DNA from: Anagrus nilaparvatae
Lineage: Eukaryota > Arthropoda > Insecta > Hymenoptera > Mymaridae
DNA: 64,000 bases
Assembly: GCA_022575985.1 (NCBI GenBank)
Contig: JAKSXM010000246.1
Coordinates: 12,790,001-12,854,000, forward strand
Direction of reading: 5' to 3'
Shown: piece by piece, positions 10,840 to 22,269 of the stretch
How positions within the stretch are numbered: position 1 is the stretch's first letter
How the letters are laid out: each line of letters opens with the position of its first letter
Translations under genes and position numbers: made by a program
Notes under the pieces: model-generated
Told to the model about the DNA's origin: nothing
Seen by the model: the letters and a program-made list of their open reading frames with translations, nothing else
Databases searched by the model: none

Positions 10840-12239
10840 CACGGTGACCTTGAAGCGTTTTATTATTCGATCAAAATGACAAAAAAAAACCGTATGGTGG
10901 GGTGTTTTCTACACTAAAAAATGTCTACGAATTTCCTATCCGGACCTTCTATCCAGCTACTTTAAGCGTTTGCTGTCAATATTTTCATATTTTCAATTTT
11001 GATTTTTATAATTGATTTCCTTAAAATTATGACCTTGAAAAACGACAAAATTCGATTTCGCTCATATAAGACGTGGTCGAATTTCCGAGGAAAAATATAC
11101 AAGATCCTCTTGTAAATAATATTCAGAAAAACATATTTTGAAAACTTTTAATAATAATAATAATAATATAACCTTTTATAATGGATTTTCTCAAAATTGG
11201 GACCCTGAAACACGACAAAAATAGATTTTTCTCATATAAGAGGTGATCAAAAGCGAAAATAAATGGTTTCATCGGATTCCTGGGGAAAAAATACATAAGT
11301 ATCTTTAGTAAATAATATTTAGGAAATTTTATTTTTTAAACTAATAAACTTTTTTGATTGTTTTCCTTAAATTTGGGACCCAAAAACACGAAAAAAAATC
11401 GATTTTTCTCATATAAAAGGTAGTCAAAAGCTAAAATAAATGATTTCATCGGATTTCTGGGGAAAAAATACATAAGTTCCTTTAGTAAATAATATTCAGA
11501 AAAATTTATTTTGTAAACTATTATACTTTTATGATTGATTTCCTTAAAATTGGGACCCCAAAACACGACAAAAGTCGATTTTTCTCATATAAGAAGTGAT
11601 CAAAAGCTAAAATAAATGGTTCCATCGAATTCTTAGGGAAAAAAAGACAAGTCCCTCTTATTAATAATATACAGAAAAATTTATTCAGAAAACTACAAAA
11701 CTTTAAAAATTGGTCCCCTTGAAATTTGGAACCTAAAAGGCAACGAAAATCGATTTTTCTCCTATAAAACGTGGTCAAAAATAAAATAAATGGTTTCATC
11801 GGATTCCTGGGGAAAAAATACTAAAGTATATCAATTGGAACAAAATTTTAAACGTAATTTTAATCTACTGGAAAAACTGAAAGATTTAAGAAAATCCCAA
11901 TTTTAAGGAGGCCAAAAAAAAAACTTTCGAGAGCAATCGTGGGCTCAAAAATCGATGTTTTGATCTAAATCCAACGAGAAACTTATTTTTTTACTTATAT
12001 TTTCGAGTTCTGCAGGCGCGTTAGGAATCCCGGATACTTCGAAAAAAAAAGCTAGTCTTATAAAAAAATTCAAATCATCATTATTCAAATCATGAAAATA
12101 TTGACAGCAAACGCTTAAAGTAGCTGGATAGAAGGTCCGGATAGAAAATTCGTAGACATTTTTTAGTGTAGAAAGGACCCTAATATACAGTTTTTTTTGT
12201 CATTTTGATCGCATAATAAAACGCTTCCAGGTCACCGTG
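10840..12239. mobile_element. CACGG-ended TIR element with internal tandem repeats
   Basis: The ends CACGGTGACCTTGAAGCG and its near-complement are flanked by a GAC duplication (10837-10839 and 12240-12242). Terminal inverted arms of about 150 bp are similar (10840-11000 and 12090-12239). The interior holds about four or five diverged repeats of 170-220 bp, each with 'tttttctcatataa' and 'tggtttcatcggattcctgg'. The CAC end and 3 bp duplication suggest the CACTA/CMC superfamily, as inference. Frames at 11336-11799 are products of the repeats. Confidence 0.75.
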
Positions 12240-12679
12240 GACCACATAATTATGATATTACCACGCCAGAATTTCTTTTTAGTATATGTAATTATTAAAT
12301 TTAATGAATAAAATTTGAAAATTGTATTATATCTATGGGATGACTGTACAAATTAGTGACCAAAGATTTTCCTATTAGTGACCACTCCGTCTACCATAAG
12401 AATAACATGGTATTGGACATTAATTGGGGGGTGGTCACTAATTAGTACAGTTAGCCTATATAATATATATCGATTAGATGTTGTTACTAATCTAGTAATA
12501 GTTATTAATTATTAAATGATTAGCAGCAAAATTAATAAAATTTTTAATTATTTTAATAATAATCAAATTAAAATAAACAAAGCAAATAATTCGATAGTTT
12601 ATTATATTTTTTTATTTTAGAATCTAAGCAATTAAGAATTAAGAAGAATAAATCAATAGCAAAATTTTTTTTCCTGATT

Positions 12680-14339
12680 TTACGGCATCTTTCGCATAAT
12701 TCGCCAGGACCGTAATACTAGAGGTGGGGGGATACTCCTTTATATTAAGGAACATCTTGAGGCAAAAATTTTGTATAAATCCAATACTGAAAATCCTCGT
12801 AAGCCTTTAAAACCTGAGTATATTTTCTGTTCAGTATGGGAAGGAAACTCCTCTCCCACCCTGGTTTCATTACTGTACCGTGCACCTGATGTATCCATCA
12901 GGTCTGATAGACGTTTATTTCAATTAATGCGCTCTACCTCCTCTGATTTCAGTCACAAAGTATTTATAGGAGACTGGAATGCAAACATTCTCAAACCAAA
13001 TGATTCAGACACTCGTTTTTTCTGCGGCATCATGAGTGAGTTATGTCTTAAGCTAGTAAATACAGGCTCTACGCATCAAACAACTAGTAATACGTGGATT
13101 GATACTATCTATGTAGATGAAAGTGATTCAGTCATTACATATGATCGTTTTTCTCCGACATTTCCGAGCAACCATGACATCATTATAGCTAGTATTGATG
13201 TTTTACATCCATTGAAAACACATACAAAGCATACCTATAAACCCATCAACAAAATAACTCCTCATGATCTTAATTCTCATATTAGCACGTAAAACTGGTC
13301 ACAATTTACGTCGTCAAATGAACAACTAAAAATTGAGCAAGCTCTTGCACAATTAACCAATAAGCTACAAGGTGCAATTAATTTACTGGCTCCTGAAAAA
13401 ACAATAAATAATAAGAGAATTGCACGCCCCTGGATTAATACCGAGCTATGGCTTCTCATGTCAAAACGTGATGCCACTACCAGACGTTATCATAGAACAG
13501 GGTCGTGACATCTTCTAAATGAATATCTAGCCCTTGCGAATCAAGCTGCAGAAAAATCTGAAATTGCACGTTGTGCTTACATGCATAATAGAATATGCAA
13601 TGCCCTGGATACCAACAAAAATTTCTGGAAGGAAATGAAAAATTTAGGCTTAAAGCCTACAGTAAATGACGCATTACATGGGTTCTTGCCCAAAGAACTC
13701 ATTTCGTTCTTTTTCAGTATTTCACTCTCTCCTACAGAAGATCCAGTAACATCTTTTAATTCAATTTTATCAGCTTCTTCAGAGGGCTTTGTTTTTCAGG
13801 AGGTCTCAGTTAATGATGTTATCTTAACTGTTTTGCATTTTAGCTTCCAAGCTTAAGGTGAAGACGACATTCCTCAGAGTGTCGAAGCAAAGGCTCTTCC
13901 ATCTATTGCGAATCACCTCACGAAGTTGTTCAATACATCATTAAAACAAGGAATATTACCAGAGGCCTGGAAGAGATCCCGTATCTTAGCCCTAAAAAAG
14001 GTTTCTATACCATCATCCACTTCTGATTTTCGTGCCGTAGCTTTGCTATGTTTCCTCTCAAAGATTTTGGAGAAGTTAGCACACGACCAGGTGGTTGGCT
14101 TCTTGACTAAATCAAATATTCTGGATAAATTCCAGACGGGCTTTAGAAAACATCATAGTACCCAGACAGCCTTAATAAAACTTACTGATGATATTCGAAT
14201 AGGAAAGAACAAGAAGCTAGCCACCCTATTAGTACAGTTTGACTTCTCGAAAGCCTTTGATAATGTATCTCCATCTAGACTGTTAAAGAAATTACAAGAT
14301 ATCGGTCTCTCTAAAACAGCCCTTCAATTGTTTTGGTCC
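12680..14339 (+). pseudogene. LINE retrotransposon relic, endonuclease and partial reverse transcriptase
   Basis: A single reading frame runs the whole length with only three in-frame stops (near 13290, 13507 and 13853). It encodes an apurinic-type endonuclease: RGGGILLYI near the start, the GDWNAN motif near 12970, and a C-terminal SNHDI at about 13170. Then comes the first part of a reverse transcriptase: the FRAVALL and KILEKL stretch, FQTGFRKHHSTQTAL, and motif A in LVQFDFSKAFDNVSP. It stops before the catalytic YxDD box, at the exact point where the recurring block resumes (14340). The 5' end is also missing. The motifs fit the Jockey/CR1-like LINE group. Nonsense changes without frameshifts suggest modest age. 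A related fragment lies at 41162-42770. Confidence 0.85.
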
Positions 14340-17130
14340 AAAAAGATAAGGAAGTTTTTTAAAATTTTTTTCCTAAAAAAAATTTGTATTTCCGTATCGA
14401 AAGAGTCTACTGGATGACTGTAGAATGTTACTTAGAATTCATGTGCAAGTTTTTTTATGCGCTACATTATCTCAAATACCATCACGTTCAAATAAGTACT
14501 GATTCATCACGTATTAGTTGTAAAATCAATAAAAAAAATTTAACTTTTAAAATTATTATTTTAATAATTTAACATGCAGTAAATTAATTTTCTGTAATTA
14601 AAATATTGGCACTTAAGATACTTTTTTAACCCATAAGCGCCTAATCGACAATTCTTGGACACTTAAATATTTTGATATGAAAAAATGAATATTTTAGGCT
14701 AAAAATCTCACCTAGTAGGTATTTTTTATCGCTCTTTCCATTTCCGGAGTCCGTTTTTACCTACGACCCTTGTGTAATGAAATATCAACCCCTAAAGTAG
14801 GGTAAAATCACTAAAATTGTAAAATTTTAAAAAAAACGTTACTGCGCGCAAAAAAAAAGTTTCTTTATGTTGGAAATTATATTTTTTACTTTCCAAAAGG
14901 TAAAAAATGAAAATTTATGTATTCTCAGCAAATTGACCCTCTCTAGGGGGTAAATATTAGGGGTAAGGGGGTGGATTTTACAGATGTATAACAATTTAAT
15001 ATTTCTAGCTGAAAACATCACCTAGTAGGTATTTTTGGTCGCTCTTTCCATTTCCGAAGTCTGTTTTTACCTACGACCCTTGGGTAATGAAATATCAACC
15101 CCTAAAGTAGGGTAAAATCACTAAAATTGTAAAATTTAAAAAAAAATGTTACTGCGCGCAAAAAAAAAGTTTCTTTATGTAACTTTATGTAACTTAGTAA
15201 CTTTTTTTTTTAATTTTACAATTTTAATGATTTTACCCTGTTTTAGGGGTTGATATTTCACTACCCAAGGGTTGTAGAGGAAAACAGACTTCGGAAATGG
15301 AAAGAGCGACCAAAAATACCTATTAGGTGATGTTTTCAGCTAGAAATATTCAATTTTTATACATCTGTAAAATCCACCCCCTTATCCCTAATATTTACCC
15401 CCTAGAGAGGGTAAATGTGCTGCGAATACATAAATTTTCATCTTTTACCTTTTGGAAAGTAAAAAAATATAATTTCCAACATAAAGAAACTTTTTTTTTG
15501 CGCGCAGTAACATTTTTTTTTAAATTTTACAATTTTAGTGATTTTACCCTACTTTAGGGGTTGATATTTCATTACCCAAGGGTCGTAGGTGAAAACCGAC
15601 TTCGGAAATGGAAAGAGCGACCAAAAATACCTACTAGGTGATGTTTTCAGCTAGAAATATTAAATTTTTATACATCTGTAAAATCCACCCCCTTGCCCCT
15701 AATATTTACCCCCTAGAGAGGGTAAATTTGCTGAGAATACATAAATTTTCATTTTTTACCTTTTGGAAAGTAAAAAATATAATTTCCAACATAAAGAAAC
15801 TTTTTTTTTGCGCGCAGTAACGTTTTTTTTAAAATTTTACAATTTTAGTGATTTTACCTTACTTTAGGGGTTGATATTTCATTACACAAGGGTCGTAAGT
15901 AAAAACGGACTCCGGAAATGGAAAGAGCGATAAAAAATACCTACTAGGTGAGATTTTTAGCCTAAAATATTCATTTTTTCATATCAAAATATTTAAGTGT
16001 CCAAGAATTGTCGATTAGGCGCTTATGGGTTAACACGATAGCTGTGGCAAGTCACGTGACTCCATATTTAAAATACAGGCCGCTGCGAATTTGTTAATGA
16101 GGTCAATAATTCTTGAAGATTACATTTAAAACATTATTATTAATAACGTAATTAGCATACTCACCTTCAAATATATAATTATCGTATCTACGATGATTAA
16201 AATTTTTGAAAATTAATTAATTAAACAGTCATTAATATTTTACTTCTTTCAATTAATCAACCCTAATATTGTTCATATTATTCAAAAAGTATGCGATTCT
16301 ATGGGTTATGTTAAAATATGCTGAATATAATTAAAAGACTTTTAATTTTAAAATACTTTTAAATTTAAAAAAAAAAAATTAGAATTAGGAATATTAGAAT
16401 TCAATAACAACTAGTTTCTTAGCCAGGAATTAAAAAAAAATACAGTATTTTCCCAGTGGTGCACCTGTTCTATGGTCTGTTTACTCTGAAAAGATAGCAT
16501 ACAAGTATAGTTAATATTTTTAGATATAAGGACCTAAATGAATAAGACAGTGGCCCATTATCAGCCCAGCTTAAATTCTGGACCAAATGATATTACCACG
16601 CCCGCCACGCCGGAATTTCTTTTCAGTATATGTATTATTCAATTTAATGAATAAAGTATGAAAATTGTATTATATCTATGGGATGACTGTACCACTTAGT
16701 GACCAAAGATTTTCCTATTAGTGACCACTCGTCTGCTATAAGAATAACATATTTTACATTAATTGGTGGGTGATCTCTAATTAGTACAGTTACCCTATAT
16801 GTATATAGCCGTTACCTCGGTTCGTTCTTTGATTATATCGATTAGATTTTAATATTAATTAAATTAAAATAAAAAAGGCAAATAATTTGAAAGGTTATTA
16901 TTTTTTTTATTTTTGACTCTAAGCAATTAAGAATTAAGAATAATAAATCAGTATACACTTTTTTTATTAAGTAAGTAAAGCAGGAAATTTTCAATAATAA
17001 AAAATATAAAATTTAAAGATTATAGAGAAATATATTTTAGTAATATTTTTTTAACAAATTGAAGACTATTCTATTTTCCCTTTAGACTTAAAAGAAATAT
17101 GTACAGTAGCTCTACAATTTACGTACTTTC
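14340..17130. repeat. Recurring locus block, unit 3
   Basis: It starts at 'aaaagataaggaagtttttt', equal to 4545 in unit 1, and follows unit 1 closely to the 3' end of secreted gene copy 2. It is interrupted by the TTAA element at 14630-16029. It retains 'gcgattctatgggttatgtt' (16291), the 'gatataaggacctaaatgaa' segment (16522) and the short TIR repeat (16680-16795). It lacks the Harbinger-like insertion of unit 1, so that insertion came after the duplication or was on only one copy. Confidence 0.75.
14630..16029. mobile_element. TTAA-flanked foldback element with internal inverted units
   Basis: The ends CCCATAAGCGCCTAATCGAC and its exact complement are flanked by TTAA (14626-14629 and 16030-16033). 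The interior has three related units of about 310 bp, one in one orientation and two in the other. Each holds 'tacctactaggtga', 'cgctctttccatttcc' and 'taccctactttaggggttga'. CCC ends with TTAA fit a piggyBac-type element. The similar open frames at 14839, 15327 and 15638 come from these repeats. Confidence 0.85.
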
Positions 17131-18499
17131 TTAGTCCGAAAATAAGTAGTCCAAAGATTCCTCCATCAAGGGTTCGGAAGTCGTGGTGGTGATACGGTAT
17201 TTCGGTTTGGAAGCCATGGTAGTGATACCATAATATGGGCCGTATCGTCTTTTAGCTAACATTTCTTCTCCAAAACATTTAATTTCATAATTGATTCTTA
17301 ATTTTAAATAATCAATAAATTTATTTTCATTCAATTTAGAAATGCATTTATATTGCACGTACCAAAAATTAGACTCCTGAAAAATTAATTTAAAAAAAAA
17401 AATATTATTTAGCATGTTTTAATAAAAATTTTTGCTTATAGCTTTTGAAAATTAAAAACCAAAAAATGATAATTTTAAAATAAAAATTTTAACTAAACCT
17501 TTTAATTTTATTATAATCAGAAATATTAATTTATTTATTTATCAATTAATTGTAAAAATTTATGTTAAATATAATTAAATTAAACTTACGTCAAGCTTCG
17601 ATGGTTTAATTTGGTATTTTTTTTCATCTATAAAAGATACTCCAAATCTGTCTCGAGAATCAATAATTTCATTGTAACAAGTGTTAAAATTTGCATCATA
17701 AAATTTATTACCATCAAATTCACATTTTTCAAATGGTATTTTCTTTGAATTTGCCCAATATCTCACTTCATAAATTGTTTCATGCTAAAAAAGTATTCAA
17801 TTTTTAATAAAGTTATTCTGTCAAATTAGTAAAAAAATAATCATTCGATCTTCTTTTCGCGGATGAAATTCATATAGTACACATAAAAACAAATTCGGTC
17901 GCCGCAGCCAGAATTTTTTTTTTTTAAATGGTTGCAAATGTTTAATTTTTTTAAATTTAATTTTTTTAATTTCAATTTTTTTAAAATTTGTTTTATTTTT
18001 CGAGTCATATTTAAATAAAATAAAAAGTTCTGGTTTTTGAAACTGAAATTTTTATACTAGTTGGAACCGGAAATTTTTGTTGCAGCAATTTAAAAAATAA
18101 AAAATTATGATACCATTTGATTTTTGAACAAAAAATAAAAAAAAAAATATTTTGCGTAAAAAATTTTGACGTAAATCTGTTTTAAATTTCATAATTTATA
18201 AATGTACGTCAACAAATAATATGATAATGGAACGAATTGATATAAAAGCTCAAATTTAAAAGTTTATTTCTGACAATAAAATTACTTACAAGACTCCAAA
18301 TTTCTGAGTATTTTTTATAATCTTTATGAGAAGCTTTCAAGGCTTTCAAAAACTCATCATTAGTAAGTTTATCAGCAACCTGAAAGATTAAACTAATAAA
18401 AATCTGTATTTGAACAACTCTACCTCTTTAACTTGTTTCAATATCACTTACGCAGCAGTCAAAAAATACAAAAACAGCAGCAATAATTAAAAACTTCAT
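17131..18499 (-). CDS. Small secreted four-cysteine protein, copy 2
   Basis: Exons 18499-18452, 18379-18290, 17784-17590 and 17376-17131 encode 192 residues with the same phases and exon lengths as copy 1. Exon 1 is identical in protein. The cysteine pattern C-x14-C and C-x22-C is kept. Exon 4 starts with ESNFWYVQYKC where copy 1 has DSWYVQYKC. The His/Thr tail is shorter, and a changed base near the end moves the stop upstream, after FSD. Introns match copy 1 almost base for base, so the duplication is recent or the copies are being converted. The upstream TATA box is retained. Family and function are not recognised. Confidence 0.8.
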
Positions 18500-18569
18500 T
18501 TTAAATAACTTTGCTCACTTTCCTCAGATAACCTAATTTTTGCTTTAAACGTTATTTAAAAATTGTTGC

Positions 18570-18576
18570 TTTTATA
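18570..18576 (-). promoter_or_regulatory. TATA box of secreted gene copy 2
   Basis: Minus-strand CATATAAAAGCAAC lies 71-77 bp before the ATG at 18499, in the same position as in copy 1. Confidence 0.5.
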
Positions 18577-18989
18577 TGCTAAAGTTTATCTTGTTAAACA
18601 AGACACATATTTTTACATGTGTTATACGGTAATTTTTTATTTCAAGGTAAGCATAATAATTTCATTTTTAGTATTAACGAGAAAATTTAAATAAAAAGAT
18701 GATAATATCGTAAATCATAGATTGTCATTAATTTATATTCTTCAGTTTTTGAAAATTTAATTTAAACTTATGTTTTTAAAAAAATTATAAAATACATAAC
18801 TCAAAAAATAATTTCTATCAATTTTTTGCCATTCGTAAATTATATTTTTTATAAAATTTACGAAATTTTCTATGAAATCCGTTTTTTGTGTGAAATTTCT
18901 TAATATATTGAAAAATTAGATTTCAAACTTTGAATCATTTTTTAATTAATTTATTCTTGGCTATTTTATTTTTAATTACAGGAGGCAGT

Positions 18990-19790
18990 CTATTAGGCAG
19001 GATATTAGGCAGTCTCTATAATCATTCAGTAAACTTTTGCGGTTTGCACCACTTCACTAAAGGTCCTCAGGGTAGCAGCGAAATTTAATGATAAATTAAA
19101 ATAAATATGTGTACTGTATTTATTTAGCGTAAAATTTGCACCACTCCTCTTTTGACGTACCGCAAGAGTTTACCTGATGATCGCAGAACATGCCTAGCAA
19201 GCGTATAAAATTCCGTGATAAGTTTTGACCAAGAAAGGCTTTAAAAATTTTTTCAGTACTTAGTTATTAGTCGCTTTTATAATGAAACGATGTTTCTAAA
19301 ATTAACACTTCCATATATAAGATAAAATTCTAGGTATTACATCCAAAAAGAAAAAAAAGATTTTCAAAATTTTTAGTTTCAAAAAACTGAGTTACGGTCC
19401 TCCATCGCCGTACCGCAAAAGTCTACTTTATAATTGTAGCTTTTGAAATTATTATTTTAACCATTTAATATGCAGTAAATTAATTTTCTGTAATTAAAAT
19501 TAAAATACTTTTTTAACACAATAACTGTGGCTAGTCACGTGACTCTACATTTAAAATACATGGGATCATGAGCGTATTTCGCTCTTGCCACCGCAAATTT
19601 GTTAATGAGGTCAAAAATTCTTGATAATTCTTGAAAAGATTACATTTAAAATATTTTTATTAATAATGTAATTAGCATACTCACCTTCAAATGTATAATT
19701 ATCGTAATTACGATAATTAAAATTTTCTGAAATTAATCAAGCAATTAAATACGTGTAAAAATATTAATAATATTAATAAGATAAAATTTA
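18990..19790. repeat. Recurring locus block, unit 4 (partial)
   Basis: It repeats the start of the block: 'ctaaaggtcctcagggtagc' (19058), 'cgatgtttctaaaattaaca' (19289) and the segment with GTCACGTGACTC (19533). The match fades near 19790 and no gene copy follows. From here to 20196 I see only A/T-rich sequence with no recognisable feature. Confidence 0.65.
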
Positions 19791-20196
19791 GTATACTAGA
19801 GGTTGCTGAAGAATTTTATATTTTTGAATTCATGCTTTTAAAAAAACAAAAGAAATTAAATCTTGGTTATCAGAACTAATTTGGCACGCACCTAATTTTT
19901 AGAAAAAAAATTCAACTTATTCTTTGACTAAATTAAATCAATAAAAATCAAAATTTATCATAATATAATGCTCTAGCATAAATCTATACATATATTTACA
20001 TAAATACTAGCGGTATCCTCGCACGTGGAATGTTCTGCGGATGTTCATCCTTAAAAATTAAGTTAAGTCATCAAATTTTAAATGTTATAGATTAATGAAA
20101 ATTAATGAGAATTAAAATATTATTTATCAATATATAGTAATTAATATAGTAATCAAATTCTAAAATTGATAGATTTTAAAAAAGAGGCTAATTTAA

Positions 20197-20981
20197 GGAC
20201 GCTCTGGCCAATGAATTCCCCAAATAAGACATATACTGGTTATTAGAGGAAAGTCTCAGGAATCGAATGGTATGGGCCTTATAGTCGATAGTCGTGGATA
20301 ATTTTGAGATATAAAGGTCCAAAGATAAGTAAATATTACATTAGTCTTATGGGAAGAATTCAGGAAGTTGATTATTTTTACCATCAAATCGCGAATTCCC
20401 GAATGCAGACAGTGATAAATTGAAAGTTCAAAGCTTATAGAATTTATTGATACTTTCCAAATATGAGGTATACGTGGGAAATTTCGTGTAATTAAACGAA
20501 GAAAATTTTATAACGCAGTTTTAGCAGCAAGGACGCCATATTGTTTGTTTATTATACAAAGCGCGCGCACTAAGGTTATAGTAAATAAAAACACAAATTT
20601 AATATTATTCTTTAATTCGTAATTTCATATTTATTAATTAAGTAATAATTTATATTATTTTAAAATAAATTTTTTTCCATAAAATAATTTGTAAACTGCA
20701 TTTAATATAAAATATTTATATTTATTTGATAAATATATACACGGAAGTTTAAATTTGAGTTTTGAATTTGTTCTTTTTGCAGAAGTACTGCGTGATTAAA
20801 AAGTAATAACACATTAAATGTAAATTAGTAAAATTAGGAGATATTTACCATTAAATTTGTAAATATTATTTAAAAAATTAATTTTTTGAATTTACAAAGT
20901 ATTATTTGTATCATTTAAATAGTTAAATGTGTATTATTTTTTTTATCACTCAACGACTTGGGATTCAAGGCCAGAGCGTCG
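20197..20981. mobile_element. TIR element with TTAA duplication, GGACGCTCTG ends
   Basis: The ends are GGACGCTCTGGCC and GGCCAGAGCGTCG, flanked by TTAA (20193-20196 and 20982-20985). The end sequence resembles that of the element at 37802-38524, so the two are probably one family with different interiors. No coding frame is visible. Confidence 0.75.
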
Positions 20982-21065
20982 TTAACCTCAATTTATTATT
21001 TCTTTATAATTTTTTTATAATTTATTATAATTATTAATTAATACGTTCATAGATTTTCATTCAAG

Positions 21066-22188
21066 GCAGCCGTAAAAGACAAAACTGACATCAATGAATA
21101 TGGTCCACCGTATAGAAAATCTAAATTGTTCAGTTTTAATCTTATCGATAAAGACGCAAATATCAGAAGATGTATAGCTTTTAATGATGCATGTGATAAA
21201 CATTACGATAATATTCAGGTTATTAAAAAAATATTTGATTTTATTTTTTTTTCATTTAAAATTATTATTAAATTATTATTATTATTTTATTTTTATTAGG
21301 ATGGAAATATTTCTGTATTCACAGGCCCACTCATAAAGAAAACTAATCCTTCGTTTAATAATTTATCTGAGAAGTTTGAAATTGAATTAATTGAATCCAC
21401 GAAAATACTTTTGATAGAAAAAGAAAAGGATTCATTTGAGATACCTGCTGATGAATATATTAAATGTAAATTATATTATTACAGACATATTTGGGGAAGA
21501 TATTAATCCAGAAGATGAATCTTTAATCCACAAAGTTATATTAGCACCAACAAATCGTGAAGTAATCGATTTAAATAATGAGATAATTTCTAGAATGAAA
21601 GGTAATTTTGTGGAATACTGTAGTGTTGACAGTTCTAGTAATGCAGAAAATGAAAATGAATCCCAAATTTTACCTATAGAATTCCTCAATAGTCTAATAC
21701 CCAACGGAATTCCTCCTCATAAATTAAAATTAAAAAAAGGAGCTATTGCCATATTGCTAAGAAATTTAAACATAAAAGAGGGGTTATGTAACGGGACAAG
21801 ATTAAAGCTAAAAGAATTAAAACAACACGTACTTCATGCAGAAATAAGTACTGGAAACTATACAGGAAAAAATGCTTTACTACCAAGTATAGACGTCAGT
21901 CCCGATGTCGAAGAGATACCATTCCCAATGAAGCGAAGACAGTTCCCGATAAAATTAGGCTGCGCTTTGACGATTAATAAGTCCCAGGGCCAATCATTTA
22001 ATAGTGTAGGTATATATTTACCAAGACAAATTTTTAGTCACGGGCAGCTTTATGTAGCACTTTCAAGATGTACAACAAAGGAAAATTTAAAAATTCTAGT
22101 TCAAGAAAATATTAATAGCAATATTAAACAAATAAACAATGATTCAAAATTATATGTAAAAAATATTGTTTACACAGAAGTTTTATAA
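21066..22188 (+). pseudogene. Helitron remnant: RPA-like OB fold and PIF1-type helicase C-terminus
   Basis: The first part (21066-21218, then from 21301 after a likely intron) encodes an OB fold like the first DNA-binding domain of replication protein A: LFSFNLIDKDANIRR, AFNDACDK, then VFTGPLIKKTNPSF. The open frame at 21436-22188 is the end of a PIF1/RecD-like helicase as found in Helitrons. It has HKVILAPTNREV, a glycine-rich LCNGTRLKL and the conserved C-terminal block INKSQGQSFN...GQLYVALSRC. Rep nuclease and helicase motifs I-III are missing, so this is a deleted copy. Helitrons carrying an RPA-like gene are known in animals. A PLE begins 80-100 bp downstream. Confidence 0.75.
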
Positions 22189-22269
22189 AATTTATTTTAA
22201 AAGCAATGTAACATGTAGTATTAACATAAAATAATAATATTTTAACAAAGATCTATAACACAATGTTTC

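Larger units (their letters stand above)
9442..12670. repeat. Recurring locus block, unit 2, remainder
   Basis: The block resumes after the 8846-9437 insertion, with 'atgcgattctatgggttatt' at 9600 and the 'gatataaggacctaaataaa' segment at 10793. Two large elements (9759-10720 and 10840-12239) are inserted in it. It ends near 12670 where a LINE begins. No copy of the secreted gene follows, so this unit seems to have lost it. Confidence 0.65.

Noticed and set aside
11336..11799. Overlapping minus-strand frames of 76 and 92 codons
   Set aside because: They follow the internal repeats of the CACGG element and have no recognisable content.
14839..15820. Three near-identical 60-76 codon frames
   Set aside because: They come from the inverted units inside a TTAA element; the similarity is of DNA repeats.
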